Assembly (NCBI GenBank): GCA_948099385.1
Contig: CANUEZ040000113.1
Location: forward strand, 8,072,501-8,136,500
Direction: 5' to 3'
Length of the DNA stretch: 64,000 nucleotides
DNA from: Fasciola hepatica
Taxonomy: Eukaryota; Platyhelminthes; Trematoda; Plagiorchiida; Fasciolidae
Shown here one piece after another: positions 1-13,240 of this stretch; position 1 is the first letter of the stretch, and every line of letters starts with the position of its first letter. The position numbers and the translations under genes were made by a program. Below the pieces are notes generated by a model. That model saw only the letters and a list, made by a program, of their open reading frames with translations. It was not told the origin of the DNA and made no database searches.

Positions 1-3000
1 CATGAGATGTGAAATTGTCTCGTTCAGAGTGAGATCTCTTGGGTGTTTCTGTAAAATGTAAATTCGATACTGGGTTTATTCTGGTGTGCCCAATTTCTGC
101 ATCAGAAGACGAACTTTGTCTGCTTCATCTAGAGCGGCACCATCCAAAACACATTCAAAACAAATGTGTCGCCTAATAAGCCACCTCAGTACAATACATG
201 CACGAACGTGATTGGCTAGATGAGAATCGATCAAAACACAACAAGCTGAGTGATATTGATTTATCGACTGAATATCAGCTAAACAAACGAGTCATGACAA
301 ACAGGATAAAACGACAGTAATATTTGATAGCTGGTTATCCGAATACTTCTGTTTTATTAACAGTTTGTGATAGTCCGGTGGGCAGTTGAAATTGTGTGAC
401 CCCGGTTGAGAAGTAAGACCTGTCCACGCGTGGTCGGCCGTATCACCAACTAATCAGAAGAGACGATGCCTGAAATCAGTTGGACCGATTAGTTTTGCGC
501 AACAGCTAGTTGTACTCGCCCAGCATGGTATTCAAACAAATGTTCTTTACTAATAAACTGAGATGGTTTGGAGGCATAGAAGTGTTCTTCCGGTTACTAG
601 TGGATCAGCTCGGTACGGATCTCAAAGGAGTTTACCAACTCATCAGCTGCCCAAAGACTGATTTCTAAGTAGAAGCCTGAATATAACGTAAATGAAGTAA
701 ACAAAACCTACAAAGTTTGACCATTCGAAAAACCTGAGTACGAGTGTCAAATCATTTTTAAGTGGTGTCTTTGTGCTGTACAGACTTCCAACTCATTGTT
801 CCTGAAGTGACTACCACGCTGTAGGAGATCAGTTCATTGAGAGCCACTGGGAGCTACCGTGAAGATCCCTATGGCTGATGTGGATGAGAATATGTTCTCG
901 TTCAGGCTTTTTCAGTGAAACGGAATAGACATCAAGTCGAAAATGGAGTAGAATAGTGTTCATTTTCTGTTCCCGCCACGACTTACTGAGATTTCATGAG
1001 TTCAAGATCGAACCGAAAACTGAGTCTGTTTTACCGGTACGGTTCGGTGTACCCAAGTTCAGCTTCACTGTATAATTGCTTGCTCTGGGGCTAAAACTGT
1101 CTAGGTTTTCCGAGTCTAGAGGTGCTGCCAAAATTCGAATGAAATCATATTTCACAGGGTTTATCTATCCTATACTTAAATCCTTGGACCCCGACAGAAA
1201 CGTTTTGCGTTACGTGCACTCACTATTCGATGCCTAATCAAAGCAAAGTTACTTTGAGTTACAATTCCTATCCGTGAGAAATACAGCCTGGTAAATTTAA
1301 TAAATTCACCATTTATTATAGGGCATCAATTCACCAAAATTTGGAAATGCGAACCAAGAAATGGAAAAATACGGGGTATTAAAATGCAAACTTTGATCAT
1401 TGGGTTTTTCTGTACGCATCATTATGCGATCCATAGTATGGTGATTTGTCTCTTTCCCCAGTCGATTATGAGGCTACCGTAGCTCAGATTACCGAACATT
1501 CTCAAAGGAGGGAAGTGTAGTGAGACCTCGAACCGGTCCGATTCACATTGCAGCTGATATTCATCCACACCCATCGGGCCGCATGTGACTAAGCACCGTT
1601 TGTGTCACCTTTGCACGTCTCATCCAATCAAATGTTTCCATCGATTTGTGTGCGTATCACCTTGCCTTGTAAAACCGTTTGGCAATTAAACGTCAGTGCA
1701 CTGTTCCGGTCTGTTATAACTGATTGTAAGCAAAAAAAGAGAAATACGAGGTATTAAACTACACGCAAACTCGTATCATATTTTTTGACGTGCTCAATAA
1801 TATGCAGGTAATATTATGCTGATTAGTCTCTTTTCTCAGCCTATTATTTCAGCTTTTGGTCGAGGAATTTACCAACAGAGCTATGATTCCACTAGTTATT
1901 TAGTGTTCCATGGCGTGGAATACTTTCACCTCCGTAGTCCAGTGTAGAGAAAGTGCATTACCTTATTTACACAACACTGAGAATAAATTGACCGTCATAA
2001 TCAAATCAGGGTTGTTATGGGACAGTCGTGTCCACAGAACCTTCGACGCTTCCATGAATTCGCTAAGGTAAGTGCATACAAAAATTACCCAAGGCTATAC
2101 AGCGAGCATCTGCATATGATGCATACCCTAAGGCCTTACGTGGCAGTAAAGTAGTCCTTCTAGAAGAACTTTTAATTTGACAGGTCGGAAGCATTCATCC
2201 ACTGAGCCCGATGAATCTTGTATAGCTGAGTCTCGTGGATAACCCCACCCAAAGATGGTTGGTCTTGGTTGGAGGCAGTCCATGTCAACCAGGGTAAAGA
2301 GTTTCACAACCTCAAAATTGTTGGCATGATCTTCCCTGTGGATTTGTTATCATGAGTTACGTTTTTGTGAGTCCCCAACTCATAATATAGAAGAGTGAAC
2401 TTTAATCCATAGTCAAATCAAATAAACAACGACATTTTCATATCTTCGTGATTGCAACAAATGACTACCTTTATAGGGTCTACGATGCCAACTTTGGATC
2501 GGCCGAAAGATGAAACAGTTTATTTTGCTTTGTCCTTTGTCACAGTGGCATATAGTGTAGTGTACTAGAGAAATTTGAATACGCTCCACTAAACTTCCAT
2601 CTCATTTTCTTGTCATTCCAGAAGCCTTGGCAGTGGCAACGACAGACTAACAAGAAGAGAGAGAATACCGATAAATCTGAGCTGTTTGAACTAGTTTTTA
2701 CCTCTCTTTGACTCACATTAGGTCGCGCGATGTGTGCCGGTACATTCCCCATTGTTGTTGTGATTGTTACAATGAACTTCCGGTACTTCTCACTCTGGCT
2801 TCTGACGAGTTGATTATCCGTGCCCCGACTGACTACAGTGCTCCGTGTGCTACGGCGATGACTATTTATTCATTACCGACTATCGAGCCTCCGGGTTGGT
2901 TACAGCAGGCCTCACTAAGCCCATTCGGCGAACTGATCGATCTGGAATATTCTAGACTTGGCCGCTGAACCAACGTGAAAATCCTCATAAACCTCCACAC

Positions 3001-3285
3001 ACTTGTTCTGTGAACCGTCTGGTATAACATACTACAGCAGCAGTTCATTGGCAAACCTTTCTCTGGATATATTTACTGTTCATTGAGTGTTCTTTTCTTT
3101 ATCAAAATGCAGAAAGTGTCGTCATCCGAAAGTAGTAGTTAGGAATTGCACTTGATTAATTAACTGTTCACAATGAACGCTGTATTGCTCCTGTTCGGAC
3201 TATGCATAATGAAGAGTCAACAACACCGGTTGAAAGAGCACGTGATGGAGCTTGTATTACACGCAGTTCTATGGTACTCGTGCAT
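1..3285. other. Unassigned sequence, no supported gene
   Basis: All open frames here are short, with no recognisable domain and no exon series. An 86-codon frame at 2,708-2,968 (+) was inspected and matches nothing I know. The only structure seen is the degenerate direct-repeat pair at 1,355-1,850. It could be intergenic DNA, intron, or transposon remnants too old to recognise. Confidence 0.5.
1355..1850 (+). repeat. Degenerate direct-repeat pair (1,355-1,475 and 1,738-1,850)
   Basis: Two stretches about 380 bp apart share the same order of short matches: an 'aatacgRggtattaaa' block near their start and a 'tctcttt-ccagt/cctatta' block near their end, with weaker similarity between. They could be two copies of an old repeat unit or of an LTR-like end. 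The match is by eye and weak. Confidence 0.3.
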
Positions 3286-4680
3286 TCAAATACAAAAAAA
3301 CAACAAAAATGCTGTTCTAAGCAACCACCACTTCCGCCGAAGCTTCAGTAAAGTCACGGGTTTGTAATCAAGACTTTCCTTGTTTTGTGAATATTCAAAT
3401 TTTCGGATCGTTTCGATTGGGCTGGCATTTGCACTGGAAGCATTTCCATCCAGAAAAGTTTCATAAGTACGAAAATTATAGTCACTTGGAATAAAATCAG
3501 AAACAGGACTATACGTACTTTGATGTACATGACTTCGGGGAATGGAACCATCAGTAAGATCCAAAACCTGGTAAATCCTGTTCTCTAGTTGCTTAAGCAA
3601 ACTGCTTAATTTAGGTCTCAAACCATTCTCTCCGTAGTAAAAAACTTTTGAAGACTCAAACTGCAGCAAGTTAGTGGAAAGTGTACAATTCTTAAAAGAC
3701 CTTGCCGGACGACTACTTGTAGTTGAATGGACAGAATTACGATAATTCATTAGGAAGCTTTCGAACTTTCTTTCGAGTTCACTGGATGTTCCTGCATTGG
3801 CAGACTTACTGGTACTCTTTAATGTTCTAACAAAGTTTTCAGCAGTGCCTTTGGAATTTGTATGACGTAGAGGATATAATGTATGGTGGTAACTCATGGA
3901 CGTCGACCAATCTGTCTCCTTTTAAGCAGTGAAATAACTTCCATTATCAGTGACTAAAGCATACGATACGCCTTCTCGGCTAAATATCATGCGAAGGACA
4001 ATATTAGTGAAATCAGAACTGGGTGAAGTAGTGAAACAAATCTCCGACCACTTGGAATAGGAATCAATAGTGACGAAGGCCTATTACTCGTTCAAAGAGA
4101 TCCGCCGTAGTCAGCATGAACACGTCGCCAGGCCTCGCATGATGTGAACCTAGGAACCTAATGGGATGGTTTGGAATGAATTTTGTGCACCTAAACATTG
4201 TAATGTTTAGTAAACTGGCACAAATCATGGTTATGGTTGGATTAACAGACAACCAGAAGAATTTTCTTCAGAAATAGCACAACGAGACGAAGAGGTTGTA
4301 TGTGAAATGGTTTCAGGTTTACAACTAGAAAAGAACAACAGAGAAATGTGAAGTTGCTTCATGCATTTCAGTCCAAAAATGGAGACCTGGGAGCCAATGA
4401 TAAGGAACGAGCACTGATAAGTGGTGGAATCCATATCGGGGAGAGATAGTTCACATGCTCCTAACGCATGCAAATCATGATCAGTAATACGTTTCATGGA
4501 AATGTTAACAAGCTTAATATTTACGAAGGGGGGGGGGGGGGGCTAAAAAGTTGAACAACAGAATTAGAAATGAATGAGTCTGCCTTTCCGGTATCCAGTA
4601 TGAATGGATGCTTAATCGAATAATCAACAGTATAGGTGCGAGTAACATGACATCATAGAGAGACAGTCTAAGGGAATGAC
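3286..4680 (-). mobile_element. Decayed Ty3/gypsy retrotransposon: protease and integrase, RT missing
   Basis: Read on the minus strand, a retropepsin-like piece comes first: the active site reads ILDTGKADSFIS, with DTG at 4,595-4,587 and Lys where Ser is usual. A second protease block lies near 4,250-4,490. An integrase core follows in one frame from about 4,080 down to 3,286. It has the first Asp in VTIDSYSKW, the second in VTDNGSYF, the Glu in GTAENFVRTLK, then a C-terminal tail with the NYRNSVHSTT stretch common to Ty3/gypsy integrases. A single TAA at 3,924-3,922 interrupts that frame; TAA and TAG stops and a frame change lie just upstream. No reverse transcriptase or RNase H lies between protease and integrase, so the middle has been lost. 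No LTR was found. Class assignment is firm; the lineage within Ty3/gypsy is not. Confidence 0.75.
4528..4542 (+). repeat. Poly-G run (15 G)
   Basis: Fifteen consecutive G on the plus strand, inside the protease remnant of the Ty3/gypsy relic. On the coding (minus) strand it reads as poly-C and would encode proline, so it interrupts the protease fold. Confidence 0.95.
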
Positions 4681-4759
4681 CGAAAATCAGAGGGAATACG
4701 AGATTCGGTACTGGAACAATTAGTTACACAAACCCTGTATATTCCAACAAGTAAAATCG

Positions 4760-5075
4760 AATTTTTAATATTTTCATCTTGCACCTTCTGTAAAATTTCT
4801 GTCGGTTATCAATTGTTTATGGGAAACGGGAAGTCAATGGATAAGCCACACAGCGTTCGCGCCACTGGATTCGGTTTCGAACCATATCTCTCACCACCTC
4901 TAACCAACTGCAGTTCTCACCACTTGGGCCCCACCCAGAAAGGCGGGAAGCACCAACCGAAGTCAAAGCCGAAGCTAACTTCGTCATGCCCATGCGCCAA
5001 GTCATGGCCTGACCACCGCGCCGTTTCTTCCAGCCTTGCCATGAACGTGTAAAAAAAGCACGAAGGGGCAAACGA
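4760..5075 (-). mobile_element. 3' end of a LINE (RTE-like) reverse transcriptase ORF
   Basis: On the minus strand the frame ending near 4,817 carries KKRRGGQAMTWRMGM, then SVGASRLSGWGP, then a Trp-Leu-Glu block and RNRIQWR. This is the same C-terminal region as the better preserved LINE at 30,500-33,700, where the matching blocks are RGGQQMTWQRGM and KVGASRLCG. Only the last 85 or so codons remain; endonuclease and RT are absent, so this is a strongly 5'-truncated insertion. The sequence differs enough from the 30-kb copy to be another subfamily. Confidence 0.7.
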
Positions 5076-8000
5076 TGGGCAGGCGTGCACTAAACATGAC
5101 CGAGCAATTGGAGGCTGTGTTGAGCGATTATCTCATGAGCTAAAGAATGAGATTTCACTCGTCCATAAATTTCAAAATTGGCTATCGAATGAGGAAGTGA
5201 CTAGTGGTGGCAATCATGGAACCCGAAAAGTCAGTATCTAAATCCCACGGTGATAAACATTTCGTTACCATCGGCCACTGTGAATGATTTTTCTGCGTTG
5301 TGATTACATAAAACCTCAGTAACCATCCATCTATATTTGTATACTGCCTGTCGAATTCGCTCTGGTTCGTTTTTTTGTTGTCGTAGCTTAATACTGCAAA
5401 ACACCATCTGAGATAAAGTTCCAGTATCCGCTGTGATAATTAAAACATCGAAGTTTGTGCGAGGGAATGGGTTGGCCTATAGTCAGCAAGTGGTTTGGTT
5501 CGTTTAGTTGACAGCACAATAGTTTGACGACCAGCCGGTTCGTCTTGGCCTGTCTCGAATCGGGGACAAGACTACAGCAAAAGAAGCACTCTGAAGAATC
5601 AATCAGATAATAGTTGCCGTCTGAACTGAATAAACCAATTGGGTTTATTCTCAGGCTAACCACTCAGAAGAGCTCGCTGAGAATAGCGGGTGAACCAATA
5701 ACTGTGCGAGCTAGGATTTGGTTATGACCACAATTCGTCGTATGTAGACTGTCGTCTTTGTACTATTAAATTGATATGATTCGAAGGCAGACTAGTCTTC
5801 ACTTTAGAGTTAGTGGAACAGCCCAGAACAGTTCAAACTATCAAATCGCGAAATTTGGTTCACACGCACAATAAGGTGAACCTAAACATGAACCTCTCGA
5901 AGCAATGCAATTGGACCAGTGGGGTCATATCTCACTGGACTCATAAACAATAGGTGACAGTGGACACATGATAAACAGTGTTCAAATGTTCAGTCGAGAA
6001 TTTACTTCGATCACGTGAGGATAAGATCAACGAATTCGATCTGAAGAATATCGAATATCAGAAGTAGCGAGCAAACATGGAGTGCAAGGTCAGAAGTATA
6101 AAAAACAGTTCCAGGCATCGATCCGATGCAACTGCGAGCAATGTGGTACAGTCTCACCTACTTTTCTCAAGTACATATCGATTGTCTAACTATTCAGTAG
6201 CGATTTCAGGGTAGGTTATATTCTGCTGAAGGGTGGTGGCCAGGTTTGGATCTGAAATCCCAAGCTTTCCCAATCGTTTTGTGGACGGTTCGACCACGGT
6301 TAGTATTTTCTTCTCTCGCTTAGGTTCTGCTACGTAATAAAACACAATTGCCACTGGATTCTTGCATATACTTCTATTCTAATAAAATAGCCATATGTGC
6401 CCCTTCCACAGGATTTCAGTATTATTGTGGGCTAGTCTAGTAGCATCATATTATAGATGTTGAAAGTCCGAGTTCGCCGTAGTGTCAGGTTCGAGAACAT
6501 CTGAGGAGGTCTATGAATAAAAATTACTGATTAGTGCAGGCCACAGTAAATTTACACAGAACTTCTGGAGTTTTCAGTAGTAAACAGAGAGTTCAGGAAT
6601 ATTTAGGGGAAACTAAAATCTCGTAAATCTGGAGAGCTAATCACCTCACCCCGGAAGCCTTTTCGTTTGTTCGGGAAGAGGAAGGAACGCACTGGTGGAA
6701 ATAAGTTACTGTCCACTTCATTGTCCTTTGGATATCCAGTACACTAAAACAAATCATAAGATTGCCAGTTCGGCTCTCCTATCGTGTGAGAGTAATATTT
6801 CAGAGATACCCATTGAAAACTCTCCAACCCTCAGTGGTTAAATAGCTGCCAGCTTATGATGTGCACGACTAGGAAACTGACGACTGTGAATGGCGAAGGA
6901 CAAAGAGTTCAGTTTGTGAATGCAAGTGTTGCTGATCGTGACACCGAGTCGTATCCTCCAGTGTATCTAATCATTGGGGTGGGGACCTCTTGGACTCCAT
7001 CCAGGAATCCTGGCATTTCATACATGGTCGAATTCGTTGCTCAGGCTTTTCACGCCTTTCTTCCATGTCATGAATGGCTAAACTCTGGCTCCATATAATG
7101 ATGTTCAAAGTGATTCCCGTAGTTGAAGGTAATTCAGCGGACGCATAATGCGAGTAATGGAGTGAAGCTGAATGGTGAACAATAGCCAGGAAATATGCAC
7201 CCATTTTTTAGCAGAGTCATCTATTAATATATTGATAGAATGGACTAGATAGGAAATGTAATATCCTTACTAAATTAGATGAACCTCTGGAAAGTCACGG
7301 TTCGGAGGGCAGAATCATGGTGCCGAAAAGATACTACGAAACAAATAAACTAGGTACTAGTGGATGAGTAAAACGATTTCAGTATCCGATACAGCACTTA
7401 GCAAAAACCGAAACCCGTTAGCTGCTTACGAGTGATGAAGCTGCCATAGGAAGCGTCAGTTGGCCTCCATGTCCAAAGTAAATCAAGATCCGTAGAATTA
7501 AGGTAATTAACAGAAGCACAAACACCACGAGCCGTAATGACGGACGGACATCTCGCTACTCTTGCTCATGCACTATGGCGCAGATAATATTCTTTACAGA
7601 CAAAATTAGTAAACTGTGCCGTTGATCTCCCGATCGAGGGTACTCTCCACATAACTTTATTTCCAACGGTGTTTGACTGCTACAGTTGGTGTCGAAACTG
7701 GTGCATACGGGTGTCCGATAAACACATTTTGTGCCAGTACACGATAGCATTAACGCACATGCACGTAATTTTTTATGTATCACAGCTAACAAGTAATGAC
7801 GACTTTTTAGGACAATAAGCCTTATGGTCTGCTTGCATTTAGTGAATACTTATGCTCAAAATGTCTGCGAGACCGTATTTTCGCCGCTACCACTGGGCCA
7901 CCATTATCACGGAATATGGTCGTCTGAGAGAAAATGGAATAATGTTTGTTTACTTTGATTTAACCCAAAAGTTAGTCAGAACACAATGATCATTCACTGT

Positions 8001-10249
8001 ACTAAACTTGTGGTCTCTTTTCTATTCTTCATGATTCTACATGGTCTCATCGGCGAAGTTCACCATGTTGGTGATAAAATAGTTCCTAATCTTATGTACC
8101 ATCGCATTTTGAACTTTTGACTCCAATGGCAATGCGTGGATAGCCCGCTGACTGCTCCCTTTAGAACAGAGAAAGTTTTACGATTACATTTAAATCTGCC
8201 CTATTACAGGGCCATTGTAAGAACTGGATCTTGAATTTGCGCATATATTTAGAAGCCTTGTAGTGACCAATCTGTTTACTCGTTGTTCTGCACCACTATA
8301 TTTGCAAATCACTCGTGAAATAAGGCATGAAGAGTCATTCTGATAAACCATTACCTACCTTTTCGCTGAATTCGAAGACATTTTCAATCACGATGGGGGA
8401 AATTTTCCCAACAATCGAGGTGTCTCTCACTACAAAACTAAACGTATTTTATTCCGATCCAGATCTATAATGCTGGTCGTTATGGTATACTGACATTCGA
8501 CGAAATAATTTTTCGGTTAAAATAACAGCTTCGAGTGAGGTTTTTCTGAGCCTTCTACGGCTTGGCTTCTATCAAATACTCATACGAGAAACAAACTCGT
8601 TGCCGAAGTGAAGGCTTCGTGATTTGAATCCCCTGATGAAACCCATACGTGCCCTCATTTGTCAGGTTCACAATGCAGCTTTCATATCACGTGATACTAA
8701 TCGCATTGAAGATTGTCTGTTCCTCGTCTCCAATGGGGAGTGGGAGAGTCTGGGAATATTCCTGAGCTGGATGAAGGACAGGGATTTCCGGCACGGTTTT
8801 TGATAGTAATACACATAGGATCATCCCATTCATCCTATTTGTTGGATCTTCCACCTCTGAAATGTGTACTTGAAGTAGTTTTTTGTGATTTATGCGATAG
8901 TAGTTGATCCTGTTCGTTTTAAAACTCTCGACAAGATACAGAGAAAAAGATTCAATATCACGGACCTCTGAAATTCTACTTTCATACTCTTTGAGGAGTT
9001 GCCGAGAAAATTGGGTTTCAGTGGATCTTTTTATCGTTTTCGCGCTAACAATGTAGGTGATTAATGAGGCGCACTCGAATAAAATTGAAGCCAAAGCTCA
9101 TATTGATACGAAATGTAATTTCCCCTATTCAGTAGGTTCGGTATTCATCGTCGAAAAGCATTTTTAAGCCACTTTCATCGTGAAATCTCCAAATAACGAG
9201 AGAATTTCCCTTAACCTTACCACTCAGGCACATCCACCAAAAATGTACTGGCCGCAAAAAAAGATTCTACGAAAATATTCGGACAGTAAGCCTATCTGAA
9301 TATAACTTAAGGTAAACTATGAGGTTCTGTTATTCAGTTTAATTATACTTCCATACCTTGTTAATTGTTACTTTACTTTTTTCAGAGCAGTTTACCCTGG
9401 GAACCAACACACTTTCAAGTGCCCATAGCAAAGGATCAACATAAACAGGAAGAAACCTTTGGTGGATTAGTGTCATTATCCGATGGTCTGATGCATCTTA
9501 ATTGAGTCATGAAGATCGAACTATCAACGAGCAAATTTTCGTGTGCATCACAATCGACACTACTTGAAGAAAGAGTTGTAGTAGTAAAAGCTGAAATTCG
9601 ACCGGCTTGTTTTGGAGTTAGAACTATTGGTTCGAGAGTATGCTGTTTGGTGATCGGGTTGGAAAGCGGCAAATGCAAGCACGACCATGTCATATTTGTA
9701 AGACAGGTTCAATTGAGTCTCAAAACCATGTACTATGTGGTACGTTGGAATCTACGGGCTTATGCGGGTACGCCCATGCACATGTGTAGATAATGATGAG
9801 TGCGCGTTGCAGTGTGTTTGAACTGCGGCGCACAAGTGCCAACAGGCACACCGCGTCACAAATACGTTAAGACCTTCTATAGCCAAGCTCATGGCAAACT
9901 ACAGATGCCCAGGTGAAAGATCTTGCTTCCATTCCCTGCTGCTATGACAACCACATTTTGAGGCAGCTTTGTACACTTTCCAGAGGATCCCATGTAGCAC
10001 GCAACACGTTCGTAACATTAATTTTTGGTCGGTTTGCTTAGTATTGACTATTCCAAACAAAAATTGTACATTTCAAGCCGAAAAGGCGGAACGATCGTGT
10101 AAATATAAAAATTGTGAGAAAGTAGAACATAAAGATCATTACATCTTCGTGAAACGTTTCTTTATATGGATCAGCGTCGGACATTCCGCAGTCATTGTTG
10201 GAAGCCGGTAGCAATAATCGTTTGGCTTTGAGTTACTTGATTTGCATGA
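5076..10249. other. Unassigned sequence, no supported gene
   Basis: Five kilobases without a recognisable domain, LTR or tRNA. The longest frame is 135 codons at 8,687-9,094 (-), a length expected by chance in 64 kb; it shows no motif and no adjoining exon. Overlapping frames at 9,436-9,793 on both strands also match nothing known to me. Confidence 0.5.
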
Positions 10250-11420
10250 TCTTCGGCTTGTGGCTCATCACTGTTAAAGTTCTCCAGGTATCACTCAACA
10301 CAATTGATGTCATGTGGTAGGATAACATGGTTGCCCATTGTACAGTGTGATGTTCAGAGATTGCACACCCTTGGAGCTCCGAATTCCTAATATTACTACT
10401 GATAACAATAACAGTAACTAGATTCTTACTTTGTCTTATTTTTTGCGAGAAAAATTGCGTGGTATCGTCCGCCTGAGAAAACGAAAGGCGACTAAAGAAT
10501 TTGCAAATTACACATGCAGAGGTGTTACTTTTAACCACAGAGTGATCATATAAAGCTGCCTACGCAAATTGAGTGAACCGGCTGTGATAATGAAATCGAC
10601 ATGAACATGTTCATCGTGAATAAACAGGCCTTGTTGCTCAATATATTAGCACCCTACATAGAAAACCCGAGTCTAATAGCAAATTCTGTAGTATCTGACC
10701 AGCGGTATGTCATCCTTCATCACAGCCTTTATCACTAATTTGTTTGGGGAATAATCTCGTATGTTCACTTTGGTCACCTGAGTGTTACAAACTTCAAAGC
10801 GTCTAGTTCACATGGAATAACCACTGACAGATAATGGATTGTGGCAGTTCTGATTGCTACCTCTCAGCAGCAACCTAAATGGGAAATTAAAATTTTCAGT
10901 AGTTCGGCACAAGTAAGAAGGGAAGTAGAAATAATGATATCTGCATGATGAATAAGTTGCGTAATACAAAAGCCTCACTTGTAGTGATGCTTAGACATAC
11001 CCTTCTGCCTGTGATTAACGGCTGTATAGATCGCGTGGAAAACCCAGACAAGAAAAATACTCAAGTTCAACAGTCCGGCTCAATATATTACGTCCACCTT
11101 ATGGACTGTCTACTCAACGGCGCCTACTCCAACAAGGTTCATGTGGTTTTTGCTATGCGGTATATGTTTACTGAGTAAGGTTGGCATCACCAATCTGACA
11201 ACGGGTTGAATCTTTTCATTCTATTTTGTCCAACTCTCGGCAAACTGTGATGAAACTAATTTTTGCCTATTGCTACCAATTGTTGGCTTCCTTAAATCCT
11301 TTAAATAGGTATGATAACCACGTTGGATAGTTATAGTAGAATGCACGGTAACTGTTATTGTGGTGCGCACAGTCATCTGTGCTTAGTTCAAACTTGAACA
11401 TATTTCTTGTTGTAAGATAA
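10250..11420 (+). repeat. Interspersed repeat family R1, copy A
   Basis: Copy A of a family of about 1.0-1.1 kb present three times in the window. Shared blocks in order are: 'ttgcgagaaaaattgcgtgg' near 10,446; a 'tccgcctgagaaaacga' block; 'aataaacagg..ttgttgctca' near 10,620; 'tgattgctacctctcagcag' near 10,850; 'ttatggactgtctactcaa' near 11,100; and 'catcaccaatctgacaacgg' near 11,190. No shared reading frame survives between copies, so the family looks non-coding. It could be a MITE, an LTR-type sequence or the untranslated part of a larger element. Boundaries are approximate. Confidence 0.65.
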
Positions 11421-11424
11421 TTGG

Positions 11425-12450
11425 TAATAATACGAAAATACTAGTTTTATTACAGTATCCCGGTTACTGAACAAAATACAGTAAGAAGGTTCAACCCGTT
11501 GCCAGATTGGTGATGCCAACTTTATTAAACAAGCATTTAGCGCTTATCAAAAGCTACATGAATTTTGGTAGGGTAAGCCCAGTGGGGTGGACAGTCCATA
11601 AGATGGGTGAAATATATCTAGCCAATGCTTTTGGCTATTTAAAGCTTATCGAGCTTCCGCAGTGGGTTACACAACCACGAGATCCATCCGATCAATGAGC
11701 ATATGCAGGAAGATATGACTTTGTGACATGAGAAATGACATTTGTAGTTGCACAACTTAACAGCCAAAATGATACCTTTATTCATAGTTTTGCTCCTAAT
11801 TTTTGGTCCCGATAATTGTTTTGGTATTTAAATTAGGCTGTTGCTCAGAAGTAGGAATCAGTGAACAACCGCAATCAATGAACTGTTACTGGTAGTTACA
11901 AAGGAATAAGATCCACTAAATACTCACAAATTCAGGAGACCAATGTGAATATGTACGGTTGAACCAAGAACGGGTTGACGATAAATACTGTATCAATGGA
12001 TGATTTACTGTCAAGCGAATAAAACTTAAATTGTTATTTTGCTCGAATTTTCCATACAAGCGCTTCAAAATTGAACAAAACCACCAGTTTATTAACAATA
12101 GGCGAGTCCATATTGGTTGATATACCACCAGCAGTGTGGTAGGAGTGCGTCGGTAGCTTTTTACGATCACTCCACGCTACAATGGATGGTTTTTGAAATT
12201 TTAATTAGCACGTCTCTGTATTGGTCATCATCATCTCAAGCGGACAATCCAGAGCGTTTTTTTGTCGGATGTCAAAATCTAACTACTCCTATCGTTCTCA
12301 GTAGCATACATAGGAATTCGACCCTCCAGGGGTGGATCCACTTCCATTGGACACACTGTACATTGTTTTGAAAACTGCAGGAGAACGACTGCTCTCTGGA
12401 GTACCACGTAAGAGCTTCACAGGTTCTATGGCAAACTGAGTATGTAGTCC
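11425..12450 (-). repeat. Interspersed repeat family R1, copy C (inverted)
   Basis: Read on the minus strand from about 12,450 downward, this copy repeats the blocks of copy A in the same order: a 'tgtacagtgtg' block, 'gaattccta', 'ggattgtccgc', 'gagtgatcgtaaaaagct', 'atcttatggactgtccac' near 11,600, and 'catcaccaatctggcaacgg' near 11,500. Its middle is more diverged. Its right-hand family end lies within about 30 bp of the same end of copy A, making a tail-to-tail inverted pair. Confidence 0.6.
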
Positions 12451-12459
12451 TAAGTAAAA

Positions 12460-13002
12460 AGCGCACTGAAAATTTCATTCGGTACATCTAACCTGCCGGT
12501 ATTTTGTAGATATGGACGAACCCAAGTAGAACATTGCCTTGCGCTACTTTCAGCTACCACTAGGCAAAATATGATGACGATGGGCACATGATTTTCTTGT
12601 AATTATAAAAAAACTATCATGAGCTTCCATAAAGTTTTATGATTATTAAAACATATGCATTTCCTAGTAGTTTAGATCATGAGGTCGCGATACCAACTGA
12701 CGTGAGTTTGTACTATTGAACAACCCCTCACCCTAGCGGAACCATATTGCATTGCTTTGATCTTCGGAAAGAGGTTGGTCGTTGAGGTGTCTTTTTCTGG
12801 TTATTGTTATAAACACTGATATTAAACCGGATCGTGGGCATCTTTTTTGTATACAAAATAGTAGATTCATGTCATGGTACAGTTACATGGTCATAATGTC
12901 TGTACGTGGGTGAAAAGCCTCAAAAAAATTCTACTTAGGTCATTAAATGGTGATTATATATGAGTAAAGTAGACTTCCATCAACAGAATCATGATTCTTA
13001 GT
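12460..13002. other. Unassigned spacer
   Basis: Between repeat copy C and the first SINE. Nothing recognised on either strand. Confidence 0.5.
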
Positions 13003-13186
13003 AGCCCTCCGTTTTCACGGTTAGGGGGTTTGATTCACAATCGTTCGCCCCGGGTTCGAGTCCCAGTTGGGGCTCGGTGGATGTGCACTGCCAATGATTT
13101 CAAACAAGAATGAAACTGCTGTACAATGCTCCCGTGGTTTTCAGTGCTTTGAATATTTACATTGCATGATGAATCTTACATTATTC

Positions 13187-13190
<4 letters not shown>
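13003..13190 (+). mobile_element. tRNA-derived SINE, copy S1
   Basis: The head (13,003-13,074) is tRNA-like: a near 7-bp acceptor pairing (AGCCC with GGGCT), a D-arm-like GGTTAG, and a perfect Pol III B box GGTTCGAGTCC at 13,053-13,063. The tail continues with GGATGTGCACTGCC, then GTGGTTTTCAGTG, then TTGCATGATGAA. These three tail blocks recur in the same order behind the tRNA-like head at 26,270-26,456, so the two are copies of one family and not isolated tRNA pseudogenes. An (AT)24 tract follows directly and may be the element's tail. A working tRNA is unlikely because the arms have mismatches. Confidence 0.7.

Positions 13191-13236
<46 letters not shown>
13189..13236 (+). repeat. (AT)24 microsatellite
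   Basis: Forty-eight bases of perfect AT dinucleotide repeat immediately after SINE copy S1. Confidence 0.97.

Positions 13237-13240
<4 letters not shown>

Noticed and set aside
8687..9094. 135-codon minus-strand open frame
   Set aside because: No domain, no neighbouring exon, and several frames of this length are expected by chance in 64 kb at this base composition.
13003..13074. Functional tRNA gene
   Set aside because: Acceptor and anticodon arms contain mismatches, and the following tail recurs at S2, so it is a SINE head.
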